The notes: generated by a model not told the origin, from the sequence alone. A stretch of DNA of 64,000 nt from Psococerastis gibbosa (GCA_963971405.1 OZ020485.1:3534001-3598000), one strand, 5' to 3'; shown: positions 28,626 through 40,328, counted from the first letter of the stretch. Numbers and translations: made by a program.

Positions 28626-29071
28626 AGCATTATACAGCGAAGGTACTCGTATATTGATAACAGACTGTGATATACAATATTTACTGCAACGTGCCTTATC
28701 TAATATTTCTGCAGACAGTAGTTCTGTTGTGTTATTTCTCAATGGCTGTTGTAAATAGGTTACGGGAAAAAGTTGATTTGGCAAAGCTGTGCTAACTAGA
28801 GGAAGTTCGATTAGCAGTTAATACAAACTGTAGGCCTACCGTACTACCAGAGGCGGATTTCACAATTTGCCACCAATAGAATAGGCCAGGCCGGATTTGC
28901 CGCACTACCTAGTACCAGGGGGGAGGGGGGGGGATTGAAGACGCATTGGTCCCCAAAGTGTATTTAGTTCAAACATGTATGAAGTAAGAATTTATCTTGT
29001 TGCCACCGATTAAAATCTGCCGCTCTGGGCCATGGCCCATCTGTAAATTCGCCACTGCGTACTACTACTGT

Positions 29072-29277
29072 CTTAAGTTGAGTCATGCAGTAACAAGTTG
29101 ACTGAGGCATACTGTGCAAGTGTTACGTGATCAAGAGTCATCTTACAAATGATATATACGAATTCTAGCATCGCATATATCATTTGTAAGATGAGTTGTT
29201 CACGTAACACTTGTACAGTATGCCTCCGTCAACTTGCTACCGTGATATGTCTGCTGTGACGCATTGCTCAACTTAAG
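29072..29277. repeat. Foldback MITE, family E
   Basis: The ends 'cttaagttgag' and 'ctcaacttaag' are perfect complements. The inner arms ('gcatactgtgcaagtgttac' and 'gtaacacttgtacagtatgc') also pair, with a short loop at about 29165. Confidence 0.8.
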
Positions 29278-30206
29278 GTAGTTGTACGATAGGTTTCACA
29301 TTGAGGCTCCGCCGTCTTCCAATGCATGACCGTGCCATGCAGTATTCTTTGCCTAGACTTTTCAAGTGTTGATGGGACCCACTTCACTTTCTTTACAAAG
29401 TCAAATTTCACTGGAAATATTGATCGTAAAGCTGCTTTGGAGACATTGGTAGAGAGAAAATTGGCCGTATGGAATTCCTCTTACACCGGACACCCACACT
29501 GTCTAATTTATTTTTTTATTTTTTTATTTATGATCTATAACTATAACTAATCGGTATAATTTAAGTGCAAACACTACATATCAACATGTAGATAAACGGT
29601 TCTTATAAGGAATGTGAAATACTTACTTACTTCGTGTGTCCAGGGAGTCACATATTTAATGGGTTGGCCAAAATTGAGCAGTGTAGTCTAAATAAATATG
29701 CTGTATATAAAAATATGTGATATCCATGTTGGCATGAAGTGTGTGGCTTGACCTACTTTGAGCCTGGTGTGTTGAACCTGCTGACGACTGCTGACAATGG
29801 GAGCCTAGTTGGAAGCATAGCGGGAGTCACGAGGGGACCAAGGGAATCCGGAGGGCGAACATGTTGGTCTGCGCCTGTCGTTTCCGAATACGTCCACGTA
29901 GTAGTAGTCCCGTTTTCTTCTTTAGGGTATGTTCCACAATCGTTTATATAGCAGATATAGGTGTCATATGGTGCCTCAGATTCACCCGGACCTCTGAATC
30001 TGAGGAACCATGCGACAGCAGCTTGGACGGCTTTATCGATATCAATAATTGAGATCGTCGATGTTTTCTGCGATATTTGATTGATTTTGTACACCTGTAA
30101 GGTTTTTTCCCTCTGATTGTCTCTTAAATTATTATAACCAAAGTGAACCTTGCTTCCAGCTCCTTGGTGAGAGTTCCTAAGTTCCTTTTTACCGAATATA
30201 TTTAGG
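29278..30206. other. Intergenic stretch with uncertain open frames
   Basis: The part near 29320-29420 shares short repeats with 8290 and 37640 ('gccgtgc...ttttcaagtg'). A 113-codon open frame on the minus strand (29753-30094) overlaps open frames on plus; no family recognised. The right end reaches the SINE target site. Confidence 0.3.
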
Positions 30207-30840
30207 CGAGGGCCGTGGTCGAGTGGTTAGAGAGCTTGCATTTCAATCGGGAGAACGGTAGCGCGAATCCTCAAGGTGATCGGATTTAGTCAATAATTCA
30301 GAGTATAATACAAGAGCAATGAATCAATCATTTAGTCGTTCTCAGTACTAAGCCTGATGATCGGAGTAGGTCCCGCTCCCGAAACGTCGCCCCTTCCCTT
30401 GAAAAAGGGCTCCACCCTAATTGCCTTTAATGACTAAGCATTGACACAGCTGGCAATGTAAGTCCAACTAACGCTTTCTTAAATGAAGAATATATTTAGG
30501 ACAAACAGAGCTACGAGTATTGGAAAGAACCATCGTAAGGCGCATATACGGAGGGGAGAACGAACATGGTGTCTGGAGAAGGAGATTAACGTTGAGATAG
30601 ACGAGAACGTGAGAAAAGAATACATTGTCCGCTTCGCAACAACCTAGTGTCTTAACACCGAGCTCCAAACTGGGTATAGAATGGAGGGCAGTAGGCGGCA
30701 AGACAGGCCATGCAACCGATGGGGAGACGAGGTGGGAAATGGACAGCAAAAGCTGTCAGTGGCGGCTTGACTGAGGCAGACTAAGTAGATAAGTAGAGGG
30801 GTGAAAGAGCCTCTGGAAGTGGCACCAGACAAGAGAAATA
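30100..30840 (+). pseudogene. Decayed non-LTR retrotransposon (3' part of RT polyprotein), split by a SINE
   Basis: From 30501 a frame reads LRVLERTIVRRIYGGENE, then VWRRRL; after frameshifts it reads RPCNRWGDEV. This pattern is typical of the C-terminal tail of RTE/L2-type LINE proteins. Stops and shifts mark it as dead. The SINE at 30207-30487 interrupts it. The left limit is uncertain. Confidence 0.45.
30207..30487 (+). repeat. tRNA-derived SINE, family S4, with 13-bp target-site duplication
   Basis: The head 'ggccgtggtcgagtggttag' resembles the A-box region of a Ser/Leu-type tRNA, and 'gcgcgaatcc' lies at the B-box place. The central part includes 'cctgatgatcgg' and 'cccgaaacgtcg'; the end is 'ttaaatgaa'. 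The flanks 30194-30206 and 30488-30500 are identical ('gaatatatttagg'). Confidence 0.8.
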
Positions 30841-31279
30841 GTTAGCAGTACGTTTGTTTAGTGTTTACTCAACTTCCTCTTTCGTGGTTGTTACAATATA
30901 ATCAATTAATTATATTTTAACTGGATTTTGCTCACGCAATGTTACCTAAACAACCTTCAGTAGAGCAACAATCAGTTGTACCCATATTGGTGACCCCTGC
31001 ATGATTTGAACGCGGAACCTTCTGATTAATTATCAACAGTCAGTTGTACCCACAGGGCCTAAAGCTTAACACGGGCAGTAGGGCCGACGAAGGATAATTT
31101 GGACAACAATATAACTTACTATGTAGGCCATGTATTGGGCTAGCGACAGTAATAGCAGCCCATATTTCCTGTTATTAGTGTGGTCACGTCATTGAGATAT
31201 CAATTGTACAGTACAACAGTATACGCGTACAGTGTAGTGCCGTGCAGTGCAGTGAGTAGTTGCGTTTTCTAGAAGCCGC
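30841..31279. other. Upstream region of hexosaminidase gene
   Basis: No gene recognised. Near 31215-31260 there is a 'gtgcagtgcagtgagtag' run that could hold the transcription start. No clear TATA box. Confidence 0.35.
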
Positions 31280-31468
31280 ATGCGTCCATTCTCGTTATAT
31301 TTTGCGCTCGTGCTGTGGGCCTGGGGGCCGAGTGGGGCCTCGGGGGCCCTTGGCATTGAACCAGGGCCCCAAATTAAGGCCACACAGGGCCAGGTGTGGC
31401 CCAAACCTCAACGACAGATCTACTACAACTCGTACCTGACTTTGGATCCGGCTAACTTTCAGTTTAAG
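31280..31468 (+). CDS. Hex: Hexosaminidase exon 1
   Basis: Residues 1-63. Signal peptide [16 protein letters not shown], then GQVWPKPQ, which matches the N-terminal (L/V)WP(K/W)PQ motif of the family. The start is the first ATG of the frame; the donor is 'gtaagt'. Confidence 0.88.
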
Positions 31469-34400
31469 GTAAGTTGTTTCTTAAAAGTTAATCAAACACC
31501 CTACTATCCGTTTCACAAATTTCACTGGAAATATTGACCGTACAGTCGTCAATGTGTGAATGCGATCAGATAAATTTGAATTAATGTTCTTCTACATTTT
31601 GTTATAAATGTGGCATCTGCCCGTCACCGCTTCGGTACATGCTATTGATAAAAAATGTGGTGGAATATTTTTTCTAATTTATGTCCGGTAATCTCATTTA
31701 TCCATGGATAGGTGCTTGTGTCCGATTTAAGATTTGCTCTTAAATACCTACTTCCTTTACTTACTATTTCCTATCCCTTTGGGTCAAAGCCGTTGACAGG
31801 AGGGAGGTTGGGTGTTCAACCCCCCCCCCCCCCCCCCCCCGTATTTATGGGTGCGGTTAGGTGTCTAACCCCTCCCCTCACCCAGAAATGTGCAATGCAA
31901 TCCAATATAATAAGCATTTGTATGATTATAATTTTTTTCATTGCCATTGGAAGAACAATGTAAAAAATTCTGGTTACGGTCCTGCTTTGGGTAACTTAAC
32001 TTTCCAAATTCTTTCGTCTGCCTGTGTGACCCCTGGTAGTAAGCTAAACATTCTATATTACTCAGAATAAATTACGTCAGTTTGAGTTAGCAATTCGTAG
32101 GGCCTGCCAAACCAAACAACGCTGATATAGGTACCTACTTTACGTTTATTCTTTGCATTGTATTGTATAAATGGGAAGAGAATTATGAAAAATGAAAGGA
32201 AACTGTATGTGAGCTTAAGTCTCCTCCTTGCCGGACGGATGTTGACAGATTTGGCGTAGAAGTCGTCATACCACCCCGACAAGGCTCATGAGACAGGTTC
32301 GAATCCCATTTCTGTCAATTTTTCCATATCTCCCTCTCTCTAATTCCCCTGCATGTGCAGGCTTTCTACAAAACTAATGAGCTACTTTGCCCCTCTAATC
32401 ATTGTTACGATTATGATGATGTTCGATGTTGCATTTCATGTAAGTCATGCTGTAGGCTAGTCACAGTTTTAATGAATTAGGCCTAGTAACATTAAATCAC
32501 CTTTAATGGCTTTGATCCATGCAGATAGAAGGAGAAACATGCGATATCCTAGATGCTGCACTGATGCGATACAACGATGTTCTTCTGCGAATGCGTAAAA
32601 GAGTTCATAATGTCCGACGGAAAATGGGCATGGCATCGAGACCGGTTAAAAATGGCGTCAGATTTTCGGGTGACCTCACACAACTCGAAGTGCGACTGAG
32701 TGCGTTTTGTGAAATTCTGCCATACCACAACATGGACGAGGAATGTGAGTATTAAAGTCCTATATAGGGGAGATGGGACATTCGCTCCAGCTAAGGATGG
32801 TTTTAGGGCCAACAGCCATACCAAGTTGAATCCACCAGAACAGAGCATGTTCCAAACTGAGGCTAACTTGTTAGTGTGCGCAGCGTTGCTAGGGGAACAT
32901 GGTGGGACATGATAACCTGCTGAGACTATACTGGTCAGCCTGAGTGCCTGTCGAGTCCTGGTCATATCCGAATTAATCGTGTGCCTTTACTATGTTCGGA
33001 TGTTCCCCAAGTGGTTCGGAATCTACTATAATCAAGAGGTCCACCCTGTCAGTCAAGTCAAATCCCCTTCTCCCCGAGGTGAAGGAGTCTGCTCATAGGG
33101 TGCCTCAAGTTAATAAACAGACTCACTCCCAGGCTGACAGGGTTGCTTAAATCACAAATTCTGAAAGAAAGCAGGCGTTGGAAAACAAAACAAAGGATGG
33201 TTTTAGGGAAATTCATCTACCTATCCAGACGGTGACCAGTGTTCGAATCCCGGAAAATATCTTCACAACTTTTCATTTCATGACATTTACAATGGGAATG
33301 GTGAAACATAACTTGTGCTCGTTTTACTGCTTAAATGCTACCTTGGGCGTGATCACCTTACGTTTAACCCATTGCTAAATTTTAGATCTTAAAACTTTTA
33401 AAATTTAACAAATTATAACCCACATTGTCTAACGCTGGTCACTGAATGAATCATTGATAGGTTGCCTATCTGTTTTAGCAAATTGCTAAAAAAAAAAATT
33501 AAACGATCAAGCTTGTGTGATCTGGTTTAATGGAATATCTGAGACATTCCCCTTACCTTTTGGGTTATACTTTCTAAAACTTATGGTGTTTGGTTTGCAG
33601 ATGAGCTCCGTGTCAACAGTCCAGACTCCCAGGGATCGGCCCAGCTGACCAGTCTGTCTGTGTGGGGAATTCTGCGAGGGCTGGAGTCATTCGTGCAATT
33701 AGTCCATCCTGCCGATGGATCTAGTAAGGTAAATCTACCAACAACTCTTAGGCAGAGTACACACTGACAATTCTTCCGGTTTTCATTGTAGCCGCCATGA
33801 CTAGCAGAAGATTTCTTGTGGTGAAGCTGACCACACAAAACTGCAAGAAAGCATGTATGGGTTAACTCATACCGGTTCTTCTAACCTGAGGTTTCGCATT
33901 GTGTCCCTCTGGTTAGTAGTAGTAAATTTGGCAAAGTCCAAGGCCACGGTGATTTATACGAGCAGTTAAGGTGGCTGACAAAGATCCTAACGAAGGTGAA
34001 CAAAAAATGCTAGTTGACCGAGTGTGAAAAGAAGGAAAGCCAACACGACCATTGTGAAAGTGGTCCGGTCCTAGGAGGTTTCACTGCAATATGCCTTTTC
34101 CTCTAACCTAGCAATAGATAGAAAAACGGCAAGGAGGAACTAAATATATAGGCTAAAATATATTAATAATTTACGTAACTTCTTCAAAAGGAAATGATTA
34201 GTTTTCATACTGTTTATTTAACAGTGGACCCTGGTCGAACCGGCACTCTTGTCGATAAGATATTACTAACAAAACATTTCACTGTAAACAAAACCATTTT
34301 CTAGATTATATATAGCCCATTGTATCGGGGAAAACAGGTCATTCTCGAGTGGCACTACAAAATAGATTATTGAGAGAGGGTTATTGACATGCGAGCCTGC

Positions 34401-37400
34401 ACTATACAATCAAATAGAGACCGTAAAGTGTGGATTAACAACAGGATGGCAATTAAGGTTGCCCGACTTTGGGAAAGGGTGAATCCTGTCCTAGCTCAGC
34501 AAATAGGAATGTGCTAGGTAATTGATGTACGAGAGATGAGACATTGGAGCATGGCCCCAGAAGCTATATTTTTGGCGGGAAGCGGATGTCCCACCTCTCC
34601 TATATAGAACTCTAGTCACGTCATTCCGACCAGCCGCCTGACAGTGGACCTCTTTCGTTTAGGAAATTGCTCCGGCCATGAAAGCATTCGTAATAATATT
34701 TTGGTCTGGACCGCAGACAATTTGAACGCCGGTGATTTTGTGAGAAGTTTGTCATGGGAGCAAATGGGCTGGTGCAAAACCCCATATAGTCTACTTCAGA
34801 AGATATCTGTTGCTGAGCTCACGCAGGTGAACGGTTGTCCTCGACACGACAGCGGCCACTGCCAACCAAACCCATATTTGCTCCAATGACGAATCACCCA
34901 GCGCGCTAGACGCATTGTGATCGTCCGCGTGTACCGGGATCAAGAAAAATCGGGACTTGTGTAGTGGTAAAACTTGGCCTGGCATGGCACGTATCATGGG
35001 TTCGAATCCCGCCAAGTCTAGGTTTTTTTTGTTCTCTAGCTGCGGTTATATGTAATGTCTTATTATTTCGCAGCTGATCATCAACAGTACGCTGATCCAA
35101 GACTACCCGCGCTTCCCGTACCGAGGCTTGCACCTGGACACGGCGCGCCATTACATGCCAATGAGGGTTATACTGACCATGCTCGACGCTATGGCCATAA
35201 ACAAGTTCAACGTCTTCCACTGGCACATCGTCGACGACCAGAGCTTCCCCTATGTAAGCGCAGCCTGGCCTGAGCTGAGTGCGCAAGGTGCATACTCGCC
35301 ATTACATGTGTACACTGCAAGGGACGTGGCGCAGGTTGTGGAAACAGCCAGGCTACGTGGCATTAGAGTCATCCCGGAGTTTGACACCCCAGGTGAGTAA
35401 CTAATATATTCTGCTGTCATATCGGGGATGGGGACGTCAAGAGCGCGCGGCACAGCTTCATTTGAGGACGTATGGGGCGCGCTCCCAATTGCACGTGTAC
35501 ACTGCAAGGGACAGGCACAGGTCGTGGGAATAGTTTACGTGGCATTAGAGTCATTCCTCAGTATCGAGTTTGACACCCCTGGCGAGCAACCAAAGCCTTC
35601 TGCTAGATCATGGATGATTACGGCTTCCCCTACCAGAGCAGTTCACATAAGTCAGACATAAGTTGCATTGTCGGCAAGGGACGTGGCGCAGGTTGTGGAA
35701 ACAACCAGGCTATGTAGCCTTAGAGTGATCCCTTAGTTTGAGATCTCTGGAGAGTACACATTGTGTTCTGCTGGCATATGATGAATAACCGGAGCTCCCT
35801 CTTTCATAGCGTAGTAGCAACACTGCAAGGTACGGGACACAGGTCGTGGAAACTGTCAGGCTACGTGATGTAAGTCATCCCAGTGTTCTGCTGCCACATC
35901 ATGAAATGATATATTAGGCCATTATAACCACATACAGTACAATACAGTGTAGAGATGCAGTATGTGCTCGGCACCGTCAATACTACAAATAAATATACCG
36001 TATACATAAAATAAAAACATCTATCTAAATCTAAACTTTCAAGTTTTGGCTAATTAAGAGTCAATATTTTAACAGAGAGAGAAAAGTCCATACCTTAATA
36101 CATGGTGGCATCGTATGCTACTGTTAATCATGCGTTGGACAATAGACAATAGGCACTTATGAATATGAATTGAATGTCATGGCCAATCAGAGCTTCCTAA
36201 AGCCAAACCACACTGGAAGGGAAGGTCGTGGAAGCATTGGAGTGCTATCCCGGAGTGTAAAAACTATTAAAAACCGCGAAACTACTGACCATGGTCAATG
36301 TCACATTGGCAACATCGCTGGGTTCTATTAATGGCTATTCATTAATCTCAATTGGCTAATTACTGTTGACATGCAGGCTATTGAAGCGCAACAATTACAC
36401 TGTTAATTACAGCATTGTTATAAAATGGAAGGTCGAGGCACCTCCCACTCGACGTTCTTTGTACAAAGTTGACTTTCACAGAAAATATCCATTGTAGACC
36501 CATAAAAATATCGTATCCGATTGGCCATATTTTTCTTTCCACCGAACGCCCACACGCCATGGCCGTACCTAGGAATTCTGAGAGGGAGGTATTCAGTCAA
36601 CATCACACTACTCGTACGAAATGCAGTAGAATCATAGCTTACGCATTGAATAGCCAAGCATATGTATGTACATGCATGATGCATGAGTTGGGACCCAGGC
36701 CACAATTTGGGCCCATAGATCCCCCAGTTATTCTAGTCAAGCTTAGGGCGCCAGATTATATGGCACTCAGCAAAAAGGGCCATCCACTTTCTGTCTCCAT
36801 CGTACAATATCGACGCAGATTGTCCACTTGCACAACAATCTGGGTGAGTAAATGTCAACTAGGTATAAAAATGTCTCCCCCGGGGAAATATTTTGATAAA
36901 ATTGGCACGAAATATAGGGGGCATACGCATTTTTATTTTTGATATACGATATAGGTTTAATTAGACATCTCTACGATCTTTATTTTTTTTTTTTACACTT
37001 GTAAGTCTCGCAAATTTTCTTATCCAAACCGGTTTTAATGAAGGAAATTTACCACTTATTTATTCAATTTATTACACAAGTGATCATGGGGTATAGCGTA
37101 CAACGTCATGACGGCTCCTAGCCGCCCCATGATCACCGTCGGTAACTTGTAATACAATAAAACTTAAAACTTCATTTCAGGCCACACGCGGTCATGGGGT
37201 ATTGCATACCCTGAGCTGCTGACTCAGTGTTACGGTGCTGACGGTCAACCTGACGGTTCTCTGGGCCCCATGAACCCCATCAGTAACTTCACGTACACCT
37301 TCATGGACAGCCTTCTTCAAGAACTGACTGCCGTGTTTCCAGACCGATTTTTCCATGTGGGAGGCGACGAAGTTCCCTTTGACTGCTGGTAAGCTAAATA

Positions 37401-40328
37401 TCATAGAAGACTATTTAAAATTAAGGGTGGCTCCGTTTTATACCCTCTGTTATAATGAACAATCAGCATTGGAAAATTGTGCCAACAAGTTTTCTTGATG
37501 GTGCTCGTAAGCTCTAAAAGCTAGGCCTCACCTGGGACCAAATAAGACCACAAGAGGACGCAGAAAAACCGGTTGCTTGAAAAAGGTAGGTAAGGGATAT
37601 TTGCCACCCCCTCCCCCCTCCCCGGTTCAGTTAATCCAAACCATGGCGGTGCCGTGCAGTTTTCCGACCGAGATTTTTCAAGTGATGTTTGAACCGGTCA
37701 CTCCAAACATGTGTTGGTAGACCTGCGGAAAGTGGAATCTTCAGTAAACTTGTCTTCAGCAATGCATTGTAATTAAATGTCAGACCGGCATCGATTTATT
37801 TCCCATCTTAAGAACAAACTGGAACTTCTTCCTCAGGACTACCACACCAATTGTGGCCAATTTGTGTTAGAAAAGAGCACATTATGCTATCAATTATCAA
37901 AATTATCAGACAACTTTCTTCTGTTCGTCCTGATATCTTAGACAGCCCTACGATCTCCCTCCGATTTTCTCGTAATAGCAATTTCTGAATAGTGTCTGTT
38001 CAATAAAAACTGAGTGGTATGCCTCACTAGATAGTGAGCGGGCTCACCTTGGGTGTTTATATATAGTAACTCGTATACCGGGTCAACTGACATGAGACTG
38101 GATTTCAATCCGCAGGAAGAGCAACCCAGAACTCAGCAGCTTCATGAGCAACAATTCCCTCAGTCCGGAGAACCTCGAAGGGCTCTACGTCTCGCGCATC
38201 ATCAACAGCATTTACTCACACAAACAGACACCCATCGTCTGGCAAGAAGTCTTCGACAACGGCGACTCCATCCCCGCCTCGACCATCGTCCACGTGTGGA
38301 AAGACTGGATTGACTACACGGCAGAAATGGCGGCAGTCACCCATGCCGGATATCGTGCCCTTTTCTCATCATGTTGGTACTTGGACCATCTGCAGACGGG
38401 TGGCGACTGGGAGAAGTTTTACAATTGTGACCCGACTTTTTTCCCGGGGAGTGACGCACAGCGCCGCCTCGTAGTGGGCGGAGAAGCTTGCATGTGGGCA
38501 GAGGTGGCGGACGCGACCAACGTGTTCACGAGGGTGTGGCCGAGAGCGTGTGCTGTCGCGGAGAAGCTGTGGTCCGCGGCTAGTGTGGACAGTTTGAAGT
38601 CGGCGAGGGAACGTCTCGAGGAGCACACGTGTAGGATGAATGCGAGGGGTATCCCAGCGCCCCCCCCTAATGGTCCGGGATTTTGCCCGTATCAGTTGTT
38701 TAGCTGATTTTATTGCGTTACCATTAATTAGGCTAACTGTGCAGTCCTCGCAATTGAATACAGCCCGTACTTAGGGTTGCCAGGTGTCCGGTTTTTCGTA
38801 GCTCTGTTCTGTGAAGAAATAAATATTTGACCGGATAATACTTTGTCCGATTTTTCGCTCGAGTGTGCAAAATTTGTTTTCTGGAGGATGGAACGAAATA
38901 ATTTAAAAAATTTGATACTAGCTACTAGCTAGTTTTTTTTTAATACGGCAAAATTTTAAGCATAAGTTATTACATTATTTATTTAGAATATGCTATGAAT
39001 TGGAAACATTTTCGACTGCAGCTATGTACTGTACAGTACTACAGTATATGCATTGTGATATTTTTAGTAAAAACTTTAAATTAAATATACATAGTTTTGA
39101 ATATATAACAGAAAGTCTAATTTGGTCCTGTGGAATAAGACACTATGTCGCATTAAAAATTAGAATTTATAAAATTATAACTTAGGCCTAGTAGATTTTC
39201 TGTGTGCGTTGTGTGCTTTTTTTCTGTCGGAACCTTCACTTATATGTGGAGTACATGCACGTATAACACTTTCTTCCATGATGAAATCTGGGGGAAAAGA
39301 AGACTAGTTCAACTTAACGCCTTCTACCGGACTCTTCAGTTATTAAAAAAATGAGACGGTCGATGGACTGATGCACAAAAGTGGTACAATGCGCCTTCCC
39401 TACGCAAACATGATACAAAATACAATATCTACGAATCCAACATCAGTGAGCTTACTATGCCGTTTAGTATTAATTAACTTCTTGGGGTTAAAAATGCAAC
39501 CAAAACAATTTTGAATATCACTTTCCATTCTAAAATTATCTTGTTTACATTTTTAATCCCAGGTAAGATTAAAAATAATCGCCATAGTAGGCCCGCAGGA
39601 TCAACAGCTTAACACGGCATCTTGCTCACGTATAAACCTATTATGGCAGCCTTCAAATAGAGCTTCTAGCAATATTGATTTGATAAGAACTTATTGAACT
39701 TAGCTTAATTGTCAAATCAACCCTGATTGAATTCCACAGGGAGAGCAACCCCAAAATCAACCAATTCCTCGCCGACAACCAAAACCTGACTCTCTCCAAC
39801 CTACAAGGCCTATACATCTCCAAAATTCTCAAAACTCTGACTTCACACGGTCAAACAGCTATTCTGTGGCAAGAGGTATTCGACAACGGGGACGATATCC
39901 CAGTCACAACAGTTGTGCACGTGTGGAAGGACTGGATAGACTACATGGACGAGATGGCTAACGTCACACTGGCTGGACACCACGCCATTTTCTCCGCGTG
40001 CTGGTATCTGAGCCATCTCTCGACAGGTGGCGACTGGCGCAAGTTCTACGACTGCGACCCGGCGTTTTTCTCGGGTAGCGACGCGCAGCGCCGCCTCGTG
40101 TTGGGCGGTGAAGCTTGTATGTGGGGTGAGAATGTGGACTCAACCGTTGTGGAAACGCGCGTATGGCCCCGGGCTGCAGCAGTAGCGGAACGGCTGTGGT
40201 CCCCGGCAGCGACGAACGACGCAGAAGACGCGGGTAGACGGATGGAGGAGCATGCGTGCCGCTTGAACATGAGAGGGGTCCGGGCACAGCCCCCGAATAG
40301 TCCCGGGTTTTGTCCATATGTTGTTTGA
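31280..40328 (+). CDS. Hex: Beta-N-acetylhexosaminidase, GH20 (shared exons 1-5 plus alternative terminal exons 6a or 6b)
   Basis: Lysosomal-type enzyme that removes terminal GlcNAc/GalNAc from glycolipids and glycans. Exons: 31280-31468, 32525-32744, 33601-33728, 35074-35392, 37181-37388, then 38116-38707 (6a, 551 aa) or 39740-40328 (6b, 550 aa). Residues 1-23 form a signal peptide. Seen in shared exons: DTARHY (R204), HWH (228-230), and the catalytic Asp-Glu in HVGGDEV (D348, E349; acid/base Glu and acetamido-stabilising Asp in GH20). Seen in either last exon: [29 protein letters not shown] and WPRA...VAE. Length is close to human HEXA (529 aa). Phases agree at every join. The two last exons give two possible proteins with one active site base but different pocket walls. 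Intron 4 holds decayed copies of exon 4. Confidence 0.94.
32257..32335 (+). repeat. SINE family S2, copy 3 (hexosaminidase intron 1)
   Basis: 'gtagaagtcgtcataccacc' then 'caaggctcatgagaca' and a clean B box 'ggttcgaatcccat'. Confidence 0.55.
32525..32744 (+). CDS. Hex: Hexosaminidase exon 2
   Basis: Residues 64-136 plus one base. [15 protein letters not shown] corresponds to the conserved CxLLxxAFxRY region; the stretch ending [20 protein letters not shown] belongs to the GH20 N-terminal domain. The acceptor is 'atccatgcag' and the donor 'gtgagt'. Confidence 0.9.
32794..33186 (+). repeat. Dispersed repeat K, copy 3 (hexosaminidase intron 2)
   Basis: Longest copy of repeat K, from 'ggttttagggccaacagcca' to 'gcgttggaaaac'. 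It is preceded at 32757-32790 by one end of MITE family C ('ctatataggggagatgggac'). A fragment of repeat J follows at about 33203-33285. Confidence 0.7.
33601..33728 (+). CDS. Hex: Hexosaminidase exon 3
   Basis: Residues 137-179: [20 protein letters not shown] then [15 protein letters not shown], the conserved W-G-xLRGLE-(S/T)F-xQL(V) motif. The acceptor is 'ggtttgcag' and the donor 'gtaaat'. Confidence 0.93.
34531..34613. repeat. MITE family C copy, short
   Basis: 'gagagatgagacattgg' left and 'tgtcccacctctcctatata' then 'gaactct' right, with 'ggccccaga' and 'tttttggcggga' inside as in other family C elements. Confidence 0.6.
34953..35035 (+). repeat. tRNA-like SINE head, family S3
   Basis: 'ggacttgtgtagtggtaaaa' and 'gggttcgaatcccgc' give A-box and B-box-like parts. 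The ends GGACTTG and CAAGTCT can form a 7-bp acceptor-like stem, but no convincing anticodon arm exists. Followed by a T run. It lies 38 bases before exon 4. A worn relative is near 9955-10030. Confidence 0.5.
35074..35392 (+). CDS. Hex: Hexosaminidase exon 4
   Basis: Residues 180-285 plus one base. Contains [33 protein letters not shown] and [12 protein letters not shown], the core of the GH20 barrel. The acceptor is 'atttcgcag' and the donor 'gtgagt'. Confidence 0.96.
35463..36262 (+). pseudogene. Decayed tandem partial copies of hexosaminidase exon 4
   Basis: At least four degraded copies of the 3' part of exon 4 and the first bases of its intron: about 35480-35586, 35670-35757, 35818-35890 and 36183-36262. 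Shared words are 'tacactgcaaggga', 'cgtggcgcaggttgtggaaa', 'gtttgacacccctgg' and the intron word 'ttctgctg'. Stops and deletions (for example 'ctatgtagcc' for 'ctacgtggc') show they are not functional exons. Confidence 0.8.
37181..37388 (+). CDS. Hex: Hexosaminidase exon 5 (catalytic Asp-Glu)
   Basis: Residues 286-354 plus two bases. Begins GHTRSWG and holds [15 protein letters not shown], with the catalytic D348-E349. It splices in the same phase to exon 6a or 6b. A 20-30 base look-alike of its start ('tcatggggtatagcgtac') lies at about 37085-37105. Confidence 0.95.
38116..38707 (+). CDS. Hex: Hexosaminidase terminal exon 6a
   Basis: Residues 355-551 and TGA. Reads [13 protein letters not shown], then [38 protein letters not shown], and ends FCPYQLFS. 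The Asp after WYL (D445) matches beta-subunit Asp452 of human HEXB. The MW-A-E triplet has Ala where Gly is usual; the binding Glu is kept. The acceptor is 'caatccgcag'. Confidence 0.94.
38818..38823 (+). promoter_or_regulatory. Possible polyadenylation signal after exon 6a
   Basis: AATAAA about 110 bases after the exon 6a stop codon. It would allow 6a to act as a true terminal exon. Confidence 0.4.
39740..40328 (+). CDS. Hex: Hexosaminidase terminal exon 6b (alternative)
   Basis: Residues 355-550 and TGA. Reads [55 protein letters not shown], and ends FCPYVV. Intact, in the same acceptor phase as 6a and homologous throughout. Ser446 replaces the Asp found in 6a. The acceptor is 'attccacag'. 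No promoter-proximal exons lie between 6a and 6b, so 6b most likely belongs to the same gene as an alternative last exon. Confidence 0.9.

Noticed and set aside
29753..30094. 113-codon minus-strand open frame as a gene
   Set aside because: Overlapping open frames on the other strand, weak splice sites and no recognisable motif.
34953..35019. A functional tRNA gene
   Set aside because: Acceptor-like and T-arm-like parts exist, but there is no proper anticodon stem and it is followed by repeat sequence; better seen as a SINE head.
36469..36942. 157-codon frame in hexosaminidase intron 4
   Set aside because: No family resemblance, no fitting splice sites and no frame link to exons 4 or 5.
39740..40328. 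Exon 6b as a second, separate hexosaminidase gene
   Set aside because: Nothing resembling exons 1-5 lies between 38707 and 39740. The acceptor phase fits exon 5 exactly, so an alternative last exon is the simpler reading.
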